Assembly (NCBI GenBank): GCA_006386115.1
Contig: VFIW01000018.1
Location: 496,001-560,000 of the forward strand
DNA length: 64,000 bases
Origin: Globisporangium splendens
Lineage: Eukaryota; Oomycota; Peronosporomycetes; Pythiales; Pythiaceae
Reading direction: 5' to 3'
Every line of letters begins with the position of its first letter. The first letter of the stretch is position 1. The notes under the pieces are model-generated. The model had not been told where the DNA came from, did not search any database, and worked only from the letters and a program-made list of their open reading frames with translations. The position numbers and the translations under genes are program-made. Of this stretch, positions 29,050-39,161 are shown piece after piece.

Positions 29050-30540
29050 TTATTGCGGATATGGGCACTCGACCTTGTTCATCTCGACGTAGACCGACTT
29101 GAGCTGCGTCCAGGATTCGATGCCTGCAAGGCCGTTCTCGCGGCCGAGACCCGACTTCTTGTATCCACCCCAGGGAGTCTCCACCGGCGCGAGGTTGTAG
29201 TTGTTGATCCACGACGTGCCGACCTGGAGGTTCGCGACCATGCGGTGCGCGCGCTGCAGGTCCTTCGTGAACACGCCCGCCGAGAGCCCGAACTCCGTGT
29301 CGTTGGCGCGCGCGAGCACTTCCTCTTCCGTGTCGAAGGGCAGCACGCTCATGACCATTCCGAAGATCTCTTCGCGCACGATCGCCATGTCGTCCTTGCA
29401 GTCCACAAAGATCGCGGGCGTCAAGAAGTAGCCGTTGGACAGCGCTTTCGACGGCGTGACGCGCTCGCCACCGCCAGGCAGGAGCGTCGCGCCTTCTCCC
29501 ACGCCCTTGGCGATGTACTTTTGCACTTGTAGCATGTGCTTTTCGTGGATCATCGGGCCAATGTCCGTCGATGGGTCGAGCGGGTCTCCGATCCGGAGCT
29601 TGAGCGTTCGCTCGTGCAGACGCTTCACGAACGCATCGTACACCTTGCGCTGCACAAACACGCGCGTGCCATTCGAGCACACTTGACCCGACGAGTACCA
29701 GTTGCCCATCATAGCGCCTGCGACGGCTTCCTCGAGGTCAGCGTCGTCAAAGACGATCAGCGGCGACTTGCCGCCCAGTTCCATGGTCACTTTCTTCAGT
29801 CCACGCGCGGCACTCTCGTACACACGCGTACCCGTGCCCACAGAACCCGTGAACGAGACCTTGGACACGACTGGGTGGTTCACCAACGCCGTTCCCGTCT
29901 CGCCTGCGCCGAGCACGACGTTGAACACGCCCTCGGGGACGCCTGCTTCTACGTACGCCTCGGCGAGCTTGAGCGCCGACAACGGGGTCTCTTCGGATGG
30001 TTTGAACACCATCGAGTTGCCAAACGCGAGTGCAGGCGCCGACTTCCATGCCGCGCTCTGCAACGGATAGTTCCACGCGCCAATACCCGCAGTCACGCCC
30101 AATGGTTCGCGACGTGTGTACGCCCAGCTGCCGCCAGACAAGTCGAGTGTTTGGCCACCAATGGATGGGAGCACGCCACCGTAGTAGTTGAGACAGTCCG
30201 TGGCGCTGAGCACGTCGACGACCGAGGTCTCAGCAATCGGACGTCCTGTGTCCACAGTCTCGAGGTGCGCGATCTCGTCGTTCCGCTGCGTGAGCAGATC
30301 GGCTGCCCTGCGCAGGATCGCGCCGCGTTCGGCCGGCGCGAGCTGCTTCCAGCGCAGTTGGCCTTCCTTGGCGGCGTCCACGGCGTCGTTCACCACTTGC
30401 GCGTCGGCGGCGACGAACTGCGTCTCGGGGGCGGCGGTGGCCGCATTGAACAGCGTGAAGCTTGGCGCAGACGACGACGACGGCGTGACGTACTTGCCGT
30501 TCACGAACGATTTCACGGTGCGCACGACGCGAGCGCTCAT
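29050..30540 (-). CDS. Betaine-aldehyde/aminoaldehyde dehydrogenase (ALDH9/BADH type)
   Basis: An intronless 496-residue NAD(P)-dependent aldehyde dehydrogenase. Key features are visible in order: the Rossmann coenzyme part with GAWNYPLQSAAWKSAPALAF and FKPSEETPLSALKLAEAY, the loop FTGSVGTGTRVYE, the general base in VTMELGGKSPLIVFDDADL, the catalytic Cys in NWYSSGQVCSNGTRVFVQ, EEIFGMVMSVLPFDTEEE, and the C-terminal PWGGYKKSGLGREN. SSGQVCSNGTRVF and the Trp/Tyr-rich pocket (NYYGGVLPSIGG) point to the betaine aldehyde/ALDH9 branch. That branch oxidises betaine aldehyde or gamma-trimethylaminobutyraldehyde and other aminoaldehydes. Full family length, with no sign of targeting. Ends 48 bp from the convergent ABC ATPase gene. 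Confidence 0.93.
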   Translation of the reverse strand: MSARVVRTVKSFVNGKYVTPSSSSAPSFTLFNAATAAPETQFVAADAQVVNDAVDAAKEGQLRWKQLAPAERGAILRRAADLLTQRNDEIAHLETVDTGRPIAETSVVDVLSATDCLNYYGGVLPSIGGQTLDLSGGSWAYTRREPLGVTAGIGAWNYPLQSAAWKSAPALAFGNSMVFKPSEETPLSALKLAEAYVEAGVPEGVFNVVLGAGETGTALVNHPVVSKVSFTGSVGTGTRVYESAARGLKKVTMELGGKSPLIVFDDADLEEAVAGAMMGNWYSSGQVCSNGTRVFVQRKVYDAFVKRLHERTLKLRIGDPLDPSTDIGPMIHEKHMLQVQKYIAKGVGEGATLLPGGGERVTPSKALSNGYFLTPAIFVDCKDDMAIVREEIFGMVMSVLPFDTEEEVLARANDTEFGLSAGVFTKDLQRAHRMVANLQVGTSWINNYNLAPVETPWGGYKKSGLGRENGLAGIESWTQLKSVYVEMNKVECPYPQ

Positions 30541-31174
30541 TTTGGGGCTGTGGAGGAGGACGAAGGGGGGGCAAGTAGATGGAGAACGTGCGCTCGTAGC
30601 GGCGAGTGCGCAAATGAGTGAACTCGAGAGATGCCACGCAGAGCGGAGGCGTCAACGCAGACGAGGTTGAACACCGAGCTGGGACGATCACTTTTCGGGT
30701 TTGTGTTGACCTGATGCAGCATGAGGCGCGACATCAGCCGAATGGGAAGATCAAGACCAGATTTTATTATATAGAAACAGATTTGCTCATGTTGAAAATG
30801 TTTGATGAAAGTTATTTTTGCCTAAATCTGTCTGAATTTGACATAGTAAAGCCATTGATGAGTTAGTGTTTTGGTGCATGGAAGAGGAATGATGCTGTCC
30901 TTTTTTGTGCAGCTTTTTTGATGGAGTTGGCGTCCACTATTGTTGTATCACTCTATAAATGCATACATGTCGCAAAGATTATATCAAACAATGGCACAAA
31001 ACCTCTCGAAAATAGAGTGTGCTGATTGTTGCAAAAAGTGTTATCCTCTAGTCGGACATTTGTCCTTAAGTGCGTCGCACATCAGTTGTAGCCACCAGTA
31101 CGCACTTAGTGAAACACTGCGCGCACACAGCGTTTATTGCTTTTCACACTCAACAACAGCTTCCACATAGAGAA
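30541..31174. promoter_or_regulatory. Divergent intergenic region with TAAGTGCG elements
   Basis: No gene seen. About 70-110 bp before the ATRIP-like start lie TAAGTGCG at 31067-31074 and its reverse complement at 31101-31108; the same word occurs before FAM136A and eIF2B-gamma. Confidence 0.4.
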
Positions 31175-33554
31175 ATGCATGGGAATCCGCACGCCAACTA
31201 CGGCGCGATGCCGCCGCCGCCCAATCCAGGCGTCCAACGGGTACGTCACCAATATAAAGCAGTCTGGTGCGGGCCATGCGCACATGCGGCTGGCGCCTTG
31301 GTTCTTGTCTGACGCTCCCTCTCTCTTTGTGTATACGTCGCCATCTTTCCTCCACGACAGCTCTATGAGAAACTCGCGCAGTTGAAGCAGGAGAAGGGAG
31401 AAGCCGACGGGATGCTGCAGATCCTGCGCGCCAAGCTAAGCGAAGCGGAAGAGGACAACTTTGATCTGCGCGCAAACATGGCGACGGTCGAAGCGGAGAT
31501 CGCGTACTCGAGTAAGCAGAACGAGGAGAAGCTGAAGAAGGAGATGACATCCATGATGTCGCAGCTCAACTTTCTTAACGATAAGCTGAAGAATGCTGAG
31601 CGCGCCAAACTCCGTGCGCTGCGAGAAGTCGAAGAGCTGCAGCAGAAGCAGTTTTTGGAGCAGAAGCGGCTGGATGCCGAGAAGCGGTTGCTCGCAACGA
31701 AGAAGCGCAAGCACGAGAGCGTCATGATCGCCGCGAGCCAGAGTCTCATGTCGAGAATGCAGTCGTCGCAGTCGACAGCAACGTTGTCACAGAGCTCAGT
31801 GGTGCCGTCGACTCCGCCAGCGCATGCGCTCAAGCCCACGAATGCCGTCGCGATTCAAACCGAGCAGCAAGAAGAAAGCCAAGGATATGCTCAGGTATGG
31901 GTTCACTTTGGCTCCTGAATGCTTTAATATTTATGAAACATTATATTGCCTATGCTAATTGCTCTCTTTTCCCCTCTTGCTGTAGGAAAATGCCGAATTG
32001 ATATCCAAGTTGATGACGAGTTTTTCGCGAGATTTGCTCACGTTGTTTCACGGTACAAGTGGACTCGCGAGTGCATCGGACGAAGAAGCAAATGCGACGA
32101 ACGGCGCCAGACCAGCAACACCAACTGCTACACAACCGTCTAGCGCGTCTACAGCGACGCAGCCGATCGGTTTCTCGCAGAGTGTGTTTTCGCAGATCGC
32201 TGGCCAAGCACACGCCCAGGCACAAGCGTCCTTGCTGAGCTTTGCCATGGAAACCAATTTGACGCAAGCCACATTTGCCACGGAACGCGCCAAGGATCTC
32301 TACGACACGCTCGGGAAAATGCTTCACGGTCAAGTGACCGTCGTTGCGCTCGCGCCTGTATTCGTCAAGTATCTTGCAGCGCCAACAGATCTGGATGTGG
32401 AGATCCTCTCGAGTGTCATGCGGGTTTTGTACTTTATCATGCATCACAGTGAACGCTTTCAGCAATTCCTGCTCGTGTCGAGTGGATCTACTAGCGAATC
32501 TTCTTCTACAAGCAACGGGCTGCGATCCGCAACGTCGTCGTCGTCGTCGTCGAACTTCATGGACCACCCACGGATCTCGCTCCCTGGGCTCAAATTTACC
32601 TCGCTAGATGAATATCTCGCCTCGCGAAGCGATAAACACAAGTCGTGGTGGGATGAGGACCATCCACCTTCTTCCGCGGAGAGCGTGTCGGAGCTCAAGC
32701 AGCAGCGCGCCAAACTGCTGAGTGCACTCTGTCGAGTGGTCAAGAACAATGTGAATCAACCGATCGTTGTTGAGAACGGGTTGTGCGTGCTTGGCTTCTG
32801 GGTGGATCTCGGTGTCGCGACTCCGTCATCACAGCCGGATTTCAAGCCGCTGCTCACGGGAAATGTCATTCAGGATATCTTGCTCGCGCCAAAGAGTCTC
32901 CCGTATCTCAAGTGCAAAGCGCTGAATTTGCTCGCACAGTTGCTGCATTTCCGCGACATTTTCCCGGAAGTTGAAGCATCCGCCAAGAAATCGCTGCTTT
33001 TCAATCGGTGTGCCAAGATGCTGTTGCCGCCTCCAGAGACGGCGACAATGACAACAACCAATAATAGCAACAAGAACAACTCAGTCCACGAGACCAAGTT
33101 GTTGCAGCTCCAGATTGTGCACACGCTACTCACGATCGTGACGTCATTTCCGTCCACAGGCATTCGATTTGTCTTGGAAGCTACGCGCGGTCACCCGAAT
33201 GACTCGGACGGCCATCGGTCGGTGATTTACTACATGGCGCAGCTCTTACACCATGAAACCTTTGAAGCGCGCATCACGAGCACGCGTTGCGGCAATGCGA
33301 GTAGTTCAGCTCTGCAGCGCTTGCTCGACGACGAGCTGCGCGTGACGCTCGTGCGCGACACGTTCACACTGCTGAGCCTCCTCGTCTGCTACGTGGATCT
33401 CAGCAACGAGCTCGATGGCGCAAGCGAGGAGCACGCGTTCCTCTCGGTGTTGCACTTGCTCAGCACACAGGATCTGGACCATTCGTCTACAAATGCGTCC
33501 ATCTCCAAGACTGCGAAAGCGCTTCTGGGCACGATGGAGATCAGCGGACAATAA
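31175..33554 (+). CDS. ATRIP: ATRIP-like checkpoint protein (coiled coil plus helical repeats)
   Basis: Three exons, 31175-31240, 31361-31894 and 31986-33554 (phase 0 joins), give 722 residues. A Pro-rich N-terminus is followed by a long coiled coil (residues ~23-145). It contains LQILRAKLSEAEEDNFDL and MMSQLNFLNDKLKNAERAKL, which align in order with the ATRIP coiled coil (a GEIKILRDSL-like block followed by a LQSELQF-like block). The C-terminal ~500 residues are helical-repeat-like (LSSVMRVLYFIMHHSERFQQ, LLSALCRVVKNNVNQPIVVE, LNLLAQLLHFRDIFPEVEAS). ATRIP recruits ATR kinase to RPA-coated single-stranded DNA. The call rests on the order of coiled coil and repeats, not on an unmistakable motif. 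Another coiled-coil scaffold remains possible. Confidence 0.55.
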
Positions 33555-34001
33555 AGAAAGGTCGGATGTCAAACGAGATCGCGATTGCTGCATGGTCGGG
33601 TCCGACCTCCGGAACTTCAATGATTGTGGCACTCACACTGGCGACGTTTTACGCTCACGTGCCTGTCAATGAGCCTTTTCCATGATGGGTGACTTCAGTT
33701 TGGTATCCGGAAGACCAAAAGCACCGAAAAAGAACAAGATCGCATTCCCCGCAGAAAAAAAAGTATTGCGCGCATGCAGGCAGCGCTCTTTTCTATGGAA
33801 AGCCCAACAAATGATGGCGACGGAGCACAATAAATCCTGGCCAAGAGCGAAAGGGAGAAGCTGGGGCTCAGCTTGCACCAGTTCAGCCGTTACAGCGGGG
33901 TATGGAAGGCGCGCGAGGTGGCCTCGTCACTTTAGCTCTCATTCTTCAAAAGATCCCGTCGCGTGCAAGTCCAAGTGAGGACAGACACAAGATAGAGAAG
34001 A
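33555..34001. other. Intergenic, upstream of CotH gene 1
   Basis: No gene. The word GTCCAAGTGAG, about 25 bp before the start of CotH gene 1 (33969-33979), is repeated about 10 bp before the start of CotH gene 2 (36405-36415). Confidence 0.35.
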
Positions 34002-36101
34002 ATGCGCGCAGCTGGGATCACAGCGTTTGCGCTGTTGCAAGGTGCTGTGATGGCGCTATCGGCGGTGGATCCCGTGCCATCGACCGCGCCGTTTGATAAA
34101 AGTGAGTCTTGTGCACATTTGCATGCTTGCCACTGTGTTGATCTCGCATTCAACATGCTTTCTCTGGGTGTGTGTACTTTGCAATATACTCTTGTAGCAT
34201 GCTTTGAGCTTCCTGTTGTGGTTGTGTCGCCGACGGGAGAGCGTTTGCCGACAGAAACGTGCAACCAGCAACGGTTCCCCGCGATTGACTGCATGGAGAA
34301 GACGGTGGAAGTGCATCTTGAAGTGATTGACCACAACAACGGTACGTTGAATTGCCTGAATGGCGAACGCACGGCGGTGTACCCTGCGGATGCGCACTAC
34401 CGCGGTCAATCAAGTCTCCATTTCTCCAAGCATCAGATGGCGGTGAAGTTACATGAAGCGAACGACTTTCTCGGGTTTCCTGAGGACAAGGAGTTTGTGC
34501 TCAACGGACCGGTGATCGATAGCAGCTTGATGCGCAACCATCTCGCGCACTGGTTGTTCCGTGGCACGACGCGGTACTCGCCACGCACGCGCCATATCGT
34601 CGTGTTTATCTGCGATCATTTGGATCCGTCGGACTTTGAACCTTCGTACAAAGGGATCTACCTCGCGCTCGAGAAGATTTCGTACGGACCCAACCGCGTC
34701 GGTCTTGCGCCGCTTGACAATTCGTGCCGCGGCGAGGAGCTCAATGGTGGCTGGGCGTGGCAGAACAACCCGCTCAGTTATGGTGTGTACTCGCCTAACA
34801 TTGTGCAAGACAAGTACCAAATTGCGTTTGGCTCGGGTGAGCGGCCAGTGCTCATGGCGCCTAAATCAGATGTGATGACGCAGACCATGCGCGACTACTT
34901 TGTGGACACGAAGACGGGTCCGTTGCCGCGCATGTACCAGTACCTGTACGACGATATGATGAACTCCGACGGACTCGAAAAGGTCATCGACATTGGGTCG
35001 TTTGTCGACTACTTCTTGCACTCGGAGATGTCGCAGAACTCGGATGCATACCGTCGCAGCGCGTATTTCTTCAAGGATCGCGACCAACCGATCAATGCTG
35101 GCCCCGTGTGGGATTTCAACTTAGCGTACAGTCGTGGCAACAACCAAAAGGACTGGTTGTACAAACAGCGCGTTTTTTGGTGTCGTTTGTTCTGCAACTA
35201 CAAGTTTGCATCGCTTGTGCCCAAGCGCTGGCGCGAACTGCGTGCGACGACATGGAGCGACACAGCAATCCAAGACTTTCTGGGCAACAGCTCGGCGCCA
35301 ATCAAGCGACAACTTGCGAATTGCGACGACTGGCCGAGCGCGAATCTGCAGTGCGCCAATACGAATAGTGGTGGAACGTATGACTCCAATGTCGACTCTT
35401 TGGAGCGATCCGTGCTGGCGCGTGCGCGCTGGATGGACGAAAACGTTGCGAGGTTTTACATGAAGCTCAATGCCTCGGTGTGTTTTCCTGCCGGCGACCT
35501 CCCACAGTACAATTGTGCGGCTGATGGCAATGACGATGGATGCTTGACGGATCCGGAAAAATACATCAATGCCGTGGAATTCCCAAGCATCCGCAAGCCG
35601 TCAAGCAGAAAGATGTGTGCGGCGGCTGGAGACGGCACGATGAACGACTCCTTGGAAAAACCCTCGATCGATCCGTGCTGGTTGTCGGCCGGTGTGTACA
35701 TCACGGACGGTTCGCTGACGCCATTCTGTTCTGGGTATGGATCGTGTCCTCCTGGTCCCGGCGCAAAGTGCAAGTGCACTCAAGGACGAAAGTTCCCAAC
35801 TTGTGCTCGTAGCGACAATCCGATCGTTGGTCGGATGGTGGTTGCGGATACAGTGCAAACGTCGAGCTTGAGTAGTGAGACCTCCACCATCAACGACAAA
35901 AGATCGAGCGGATTCGCCACGATCGCATTTTCCAGCAGCATGTTCGCGATTTGCGCCATGTTCGCTCATCAGCGCCATCGCCGTCGGCAACAGCGCGTCA
36001 ACAGACAAATGGCGTTGCTCTATCCTCCAGTCGGAGTCGCGTCATCGTCAAGTGTCCCACCAACCGGCTTGGTGGCAAGTGACTTGCAGTATGGAACGTA
36101 G
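34002..36101 (+). CDS. CotH-domain secreted/membrane-anchored protein, copy 1
   Basis: Exon 1 (34002-34101) encodes a signal peptide (MRAAGITAFALLQGAVMALS). A 96-bp intron (GTGAGT...TTGTAG) leads into exon 2 (34198-36101), giving 667 residues. The intron is a multiple of three without stops, so a read-through form is formally open. The CotH kinase-like domain spans ~85-400. It has HYRGQSSLHFSKHQM, FVLNGPVIDSSLMRNHLAHW, YKGIYLALEKISYGPNRV and INAGPVWDFNLAYSRGN, which include the family's conserved Glu and metal-site Asp. A Cys-rich stalk follows (YNCAADGNDDGCL, PFCSGYGSCPPGPGAKCKC, EGF-like), then a membrane helix near 600-620 and a basic tail ending LQYGT. CotH proteins are atypical secreted kinases in bacteria and surface proteins in some fungi. 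Targets here are unknown. Confidence 0.85.
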   Translation: MRAAGITAFALLQGAVMALSAVDPVPSTAPFDKSESCAHLHACHCVDLAFNMLSLGVCTLQYTLVACFELPVVVVSPTGERLPTETCNQQRFPAIDCMEKTVEVHLEVIDHNNGTLNCLNGERTAVYPADAHYRGQSSLHFSKHQMAVKLHEANDFLGFPEDKEFVLNGPVIDSSLMRNHLAHWLFRGTTRYSPRTRHIVVFICDHLDPSDFEPSYKGIYLALEKISYGPNRVGLAPLDNSCRGEELNGGWAWQNNPLSYGVYSPNIVQDKYQIAFGSGERPVLMAPKSDVMTQTMRDYFVDTKTGPLPRMYQYLYDDMMNSDGLEKVIDIGSFVDYFLHSEMSQNSDAYRRSAYFFKDRDQPINAGPVWDFNLAYSRGNNQKDWLYKQRVFWCRLFCNYKFASLVPKRWRELRATTWSDTAIQDFLGNSSAPIKRQLANCDDWPSANLQCANTNSGGTYDSNVDSLERSVLARARWMDENVARFYMKLNASVCFPAGDLPQYNCAADGNDDGCLTDPEKYINAVEFPSIRKPSSRKMCAAAGDGTMNDSLEKPSIDPCWLSAGVYITDGSLTPFCSGYGSCPPGPGAKCKCTQGRKFPTCARSDNPIVGRMVVADTVQTSSLSSETSTINDKRSSGFATIAFSSSMFAICAMFAHQRHRRRQQRVNRQMALLYPPVGVASSSSVPPTGLVASDLQYGT

Positions 36102-36424
36102 ACAACAGCTTCGGCATTTTGTTTCTCTCTCTCTCTCTCTAGGCAGCTCAAGATTTTTATATTGGCGTATGCTAAATACCGTTTTGCTTGACAAATTCCG
36201 ACTTGGGTGGCATGCACATATGGGAAGGGGAGTGAGAAAGGAAAGGAAGACATGGCAGTTGGGAGCACATGTCCCTTTCTGCCAGCATTGGGAATCCCGT
36301 TGGATCTTCTCAACTCACTCGCATGTGCCTTCTCCGCATTTGCCAACAGGATCCAAAGGCAGTAAGCAGCTACTCCCAAGTCAACACAAGTCTCCAGTAC
36401 CAGTCCAAGTGAGAGGACTGCACG
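36102..36424. other. Intergenic between CotH copies 1 and 2
   Basis: About 320 bp containing a CT dinucleotide tract (TCTCTCTCTCTCTCT near 36125) and the shared upstream word GTCCAAGTGAG at 36405. No gene. Confidence 0.4.
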
Positions 36425-38464
36425 ATGCCCAGTGGAATGACGTTCATGGCGTCTTGGCTCAGATTCTTTGCTGTTATCACGACATTATGGAGCCCTGTGG
36501 CTGCAGAAAGCACCAACAATCGTACGTACATGGTCTCACTTTTTGTCTTTTCGATAGAAGAATGTGGGGTTCATTGACTCTCTTTTCGTGTATTTTCTTG
36601 CATGACAGCATGCTTTAGTTTGCCACTAGTGATTATCTCCCCAACGGATGAACGTCTGCCGCGCGATCCATGCGTACAGCCGCCATTACCCGCGCCAGAT
36701 TGCATGAAGACACCGGTCGAAGCGATTGTCGAAGTCGTAGATCATACGGACGGACGCCATAATTGTTTACTCGATGCACGCACCGAGGTGCATCTTGCGA
36801 GTGTGCACTATCGCGGCCAATCGAGTTTGCACTTTGCCAAGCACCAAATGGGTGTCACGTTTCACGACGATGCAGCAGCAGCTTCGTTTCTCGGATTCCC
36901 ACCCGATCGGGAGTTCGTGCTGAATGGACCCGCGATCGACTCGAGTTTACTTCGAAACCACCTCGCGCATTGGCTGTTTCGCGGCACGACTCGGTACTCA
37001 CCTCGCACACGGCACACTGCCGTGTTTGTGCGTGACCGCGTCGACCCATTGGACTTCACTCCTGAGTACAAGGGCATTTACCTGGCGCTCGAGAAGATCG
37101 CGTATGGTCCCAACCGCGTCGGACTCGCGCCACTGGATAACCGGTGCCAGGACGACGAGCTGAGTGGTGGCTGGATGTGGCAGCACAATCCGCTCGAGTA
37201 TGGCACGTACTCGCCCAATCTCGTCCGCGACAAGTACCAAGTGGCGTTTGGAGGAGGTGAACGACCCGTGCTCACGTATCCTTCAAAGACGGCATTGACC
37301 CAGACCATGTGCGACTACTTTGCCGATCCAGCAACGAGTCCACTGTCGCAAATGTATCAGTGCTTGTACGAGAACATGACGGAGCCCGACGACCTCGACA
37401 CATTCGTGGATATTGGCGCGTTTGTCGACTATTTCCTTCATACCGAGATGTCACAAAACACGGACGCGTACCGGCGCAGTGTGTATTTCTTCAAGGACCG
37501 CGATCAGCCCATTAATGCTGGTCCCGTGTGGGATTTCAACTTGGCGTACGGTCTCGGTGCCAATCAACAGGAGTGGCTGTACACACCATTTTCGCTATGG
37601 AAACGACTCGTGTGCAATTACAAGTTTGCATCATTGGTGCCGAAGCGGTGGCGCTCATTGCGCGAGATGACCTGGAGCGACACAGCGATCCAAGCATTTC
37701 TTCGAGAAAGTACAGCAACGATCCAGCGTGAGCTCGTGTATTGCTCGAATTGGACGAGTACCGAGCCACATTGCGCCAATGTGCGTGTCGGTGGCACGTA
37801 TCAGGAAAATGTCGATGCGCTGCAGGAAGCCGTGCTCGGTCGCGCCAAGTGGATGGACGTGAACGTCGACAAGTTGTACATGAAGTTGAACGGCAGCGTG
37901 TGCGGACCCGTTGGCGAGCTCCCAGAATACAACTGTGCAGCAAATGGAAGCGATGACGGATGCCTGCGCGATCCAATGAAGTACATCAACGCCGTCACGT
38001 TTCCTGAAATCCGCAAGCCATCACCAGCGAAGCCATGCACCGCTAGATTTACTGGTAATGGAGCGAACGCAACATTGCTGGAGCCGCCGACGCTGGACCC
38101 ATGCTGGTTGGCAACGGGAGCGAACACTGCACAGAGTACGTTGACACCATTCTGTTCAGGATATGGGCACTGTGAGCCAGGACCAGACGCGACGTGTAGC
38201 TGCATCAAAGACCATCAGCCTCCGACATGTGCGTCCAAGAACAACGCGACGAACTTGACGAGCGCAGCTCCACCACTTCCACTTCCAGGATCATTTACCG
38301 TGTCGAGGTACTTTGCATGGGGTTACACTGCAGCCCTGACCTGCGCGGTCCTCGGATGCGTGTTTTTATATCTCCGCAAAGTGAAAGTCAACGCGTCGTC
38401 GGAGAAAGGCAGTGCAGCCGCACTCTCGAGTGCACACAAGTCGACTTCGCGCTACGGAACGTGA
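36425..38464 (+). CDS. CotH-domain secreted/membrane-anchored protein, copy 2
   Basis: Exon 1 (36425-36521) encodes a signal peptide (MPSGMTFMASWLRFFAVITT). An intron of 87 bp (GTACGT...GACAG, phase 1) leads into exon 2 (36609-38464), giving 650 residues. The phase-1 join sits at the same place as in copies 1 and 3, just before a conserved Cys-Phe/Tyr. The CotH domain has HYRGQSSLHFAKHQM, FVLNGPAIDSSLLRNHLAHW, YKGIYLALEKIAYGPNRVGL and INAGPVWDFNLAYGLGAN. The Cys-rich stalk (PFCSGYGHCEPGPDATCSC), a C-terminal membrane helix (YTAALTCAVLGCVFLYL) and an end in SRYGT mirror copy 1. Long identical blocks with copy 1 show a recent duplication. Confidence 0.85.
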
Positions 38465-39161
38465 GCGTGAGACTGTGTGCGCCTTGTGAGTGAAAATGCG
38501 TGGTTCTAGAAGCTGGAGCGAAAGAGTGAACGCACGAACCAGATCCGTTTCGGTGGGAGTGGCAGCCAATAACGACATATGAATCTTTGACGTTGACAAT
38601 TATCAGAGACCGTTGGATCTTGCACATGTGTTGCGTTGTCTCTCTCGGCTTCATGGCACACTTGGTATCCCACAGAAAACTGCTCGCTTCCCACTGGCAA
38701 CGAGCGCCGATCATGCAACGCATAGGCTCCAAGGGAGAACAGCACATCCCTTCTCTTGATGCTTCATGCTACAAGTGTCCTTTCAAGATCCAAGTGTGAC
38801 ACGTCCTGGCCACCCAATCGGAGCTCTTCGTTTACATTTTCAGATGGCACATGAAGGTGAGTGGTTACACTTTTTGCTAGCGTGTGTAACCACTGCAAGA
38901 AGTTTCCTTTCGTACTTAAGCGCGAAAGGACGCGATCCAAATCACTCCCTTGCGCAATGCGCCTGCATCAGCAACTTACGGAAGCAAAAGGAGAAAGGAA
39001 ACCAAAGAGCCCCCTTCCCTTCCCTTTTCGACGGTCATTGCGGCATTTGCAGCAAACCCCATCCATCAGACGCCGTCCGCCCATTCGTCCGCTCGCTCGC
39101 TCGCACGCAACCACTCGCTTCGTTTTTCGCTGCCCGTACTCCGGTGAAAACCTTCTGCAAG
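38465..39161. other. Intergenic between CotH copies 2 and 3
   Basis: No gene recognised. The frame of copy 3 exon 2 continues upstream through this region in a different phase, which yields a long but misleading open frame from 38861. Confidence 0.35.

Noticed and set aside
29536..30621. 361-codon plus-strand frame opposite the aldehyde dehydrogenase
   Set aside because: Shadow frame; the dehydrogenase on the minus strand has every catalytic motif.
36120..36145. CT microsatellite as a possible mobile-element end
   Set aside because: Simple dinucleotide tract with no terminal repeats or target-site duplication around it.
38861..39161. Upstream extension of CotH copy 3 in the exon-2 frame
   Set aside because: The translation is basic and without family resemblance; splicing from the signal-peptide exon at 39162 gives the same intron phase as copies 1 and 2.
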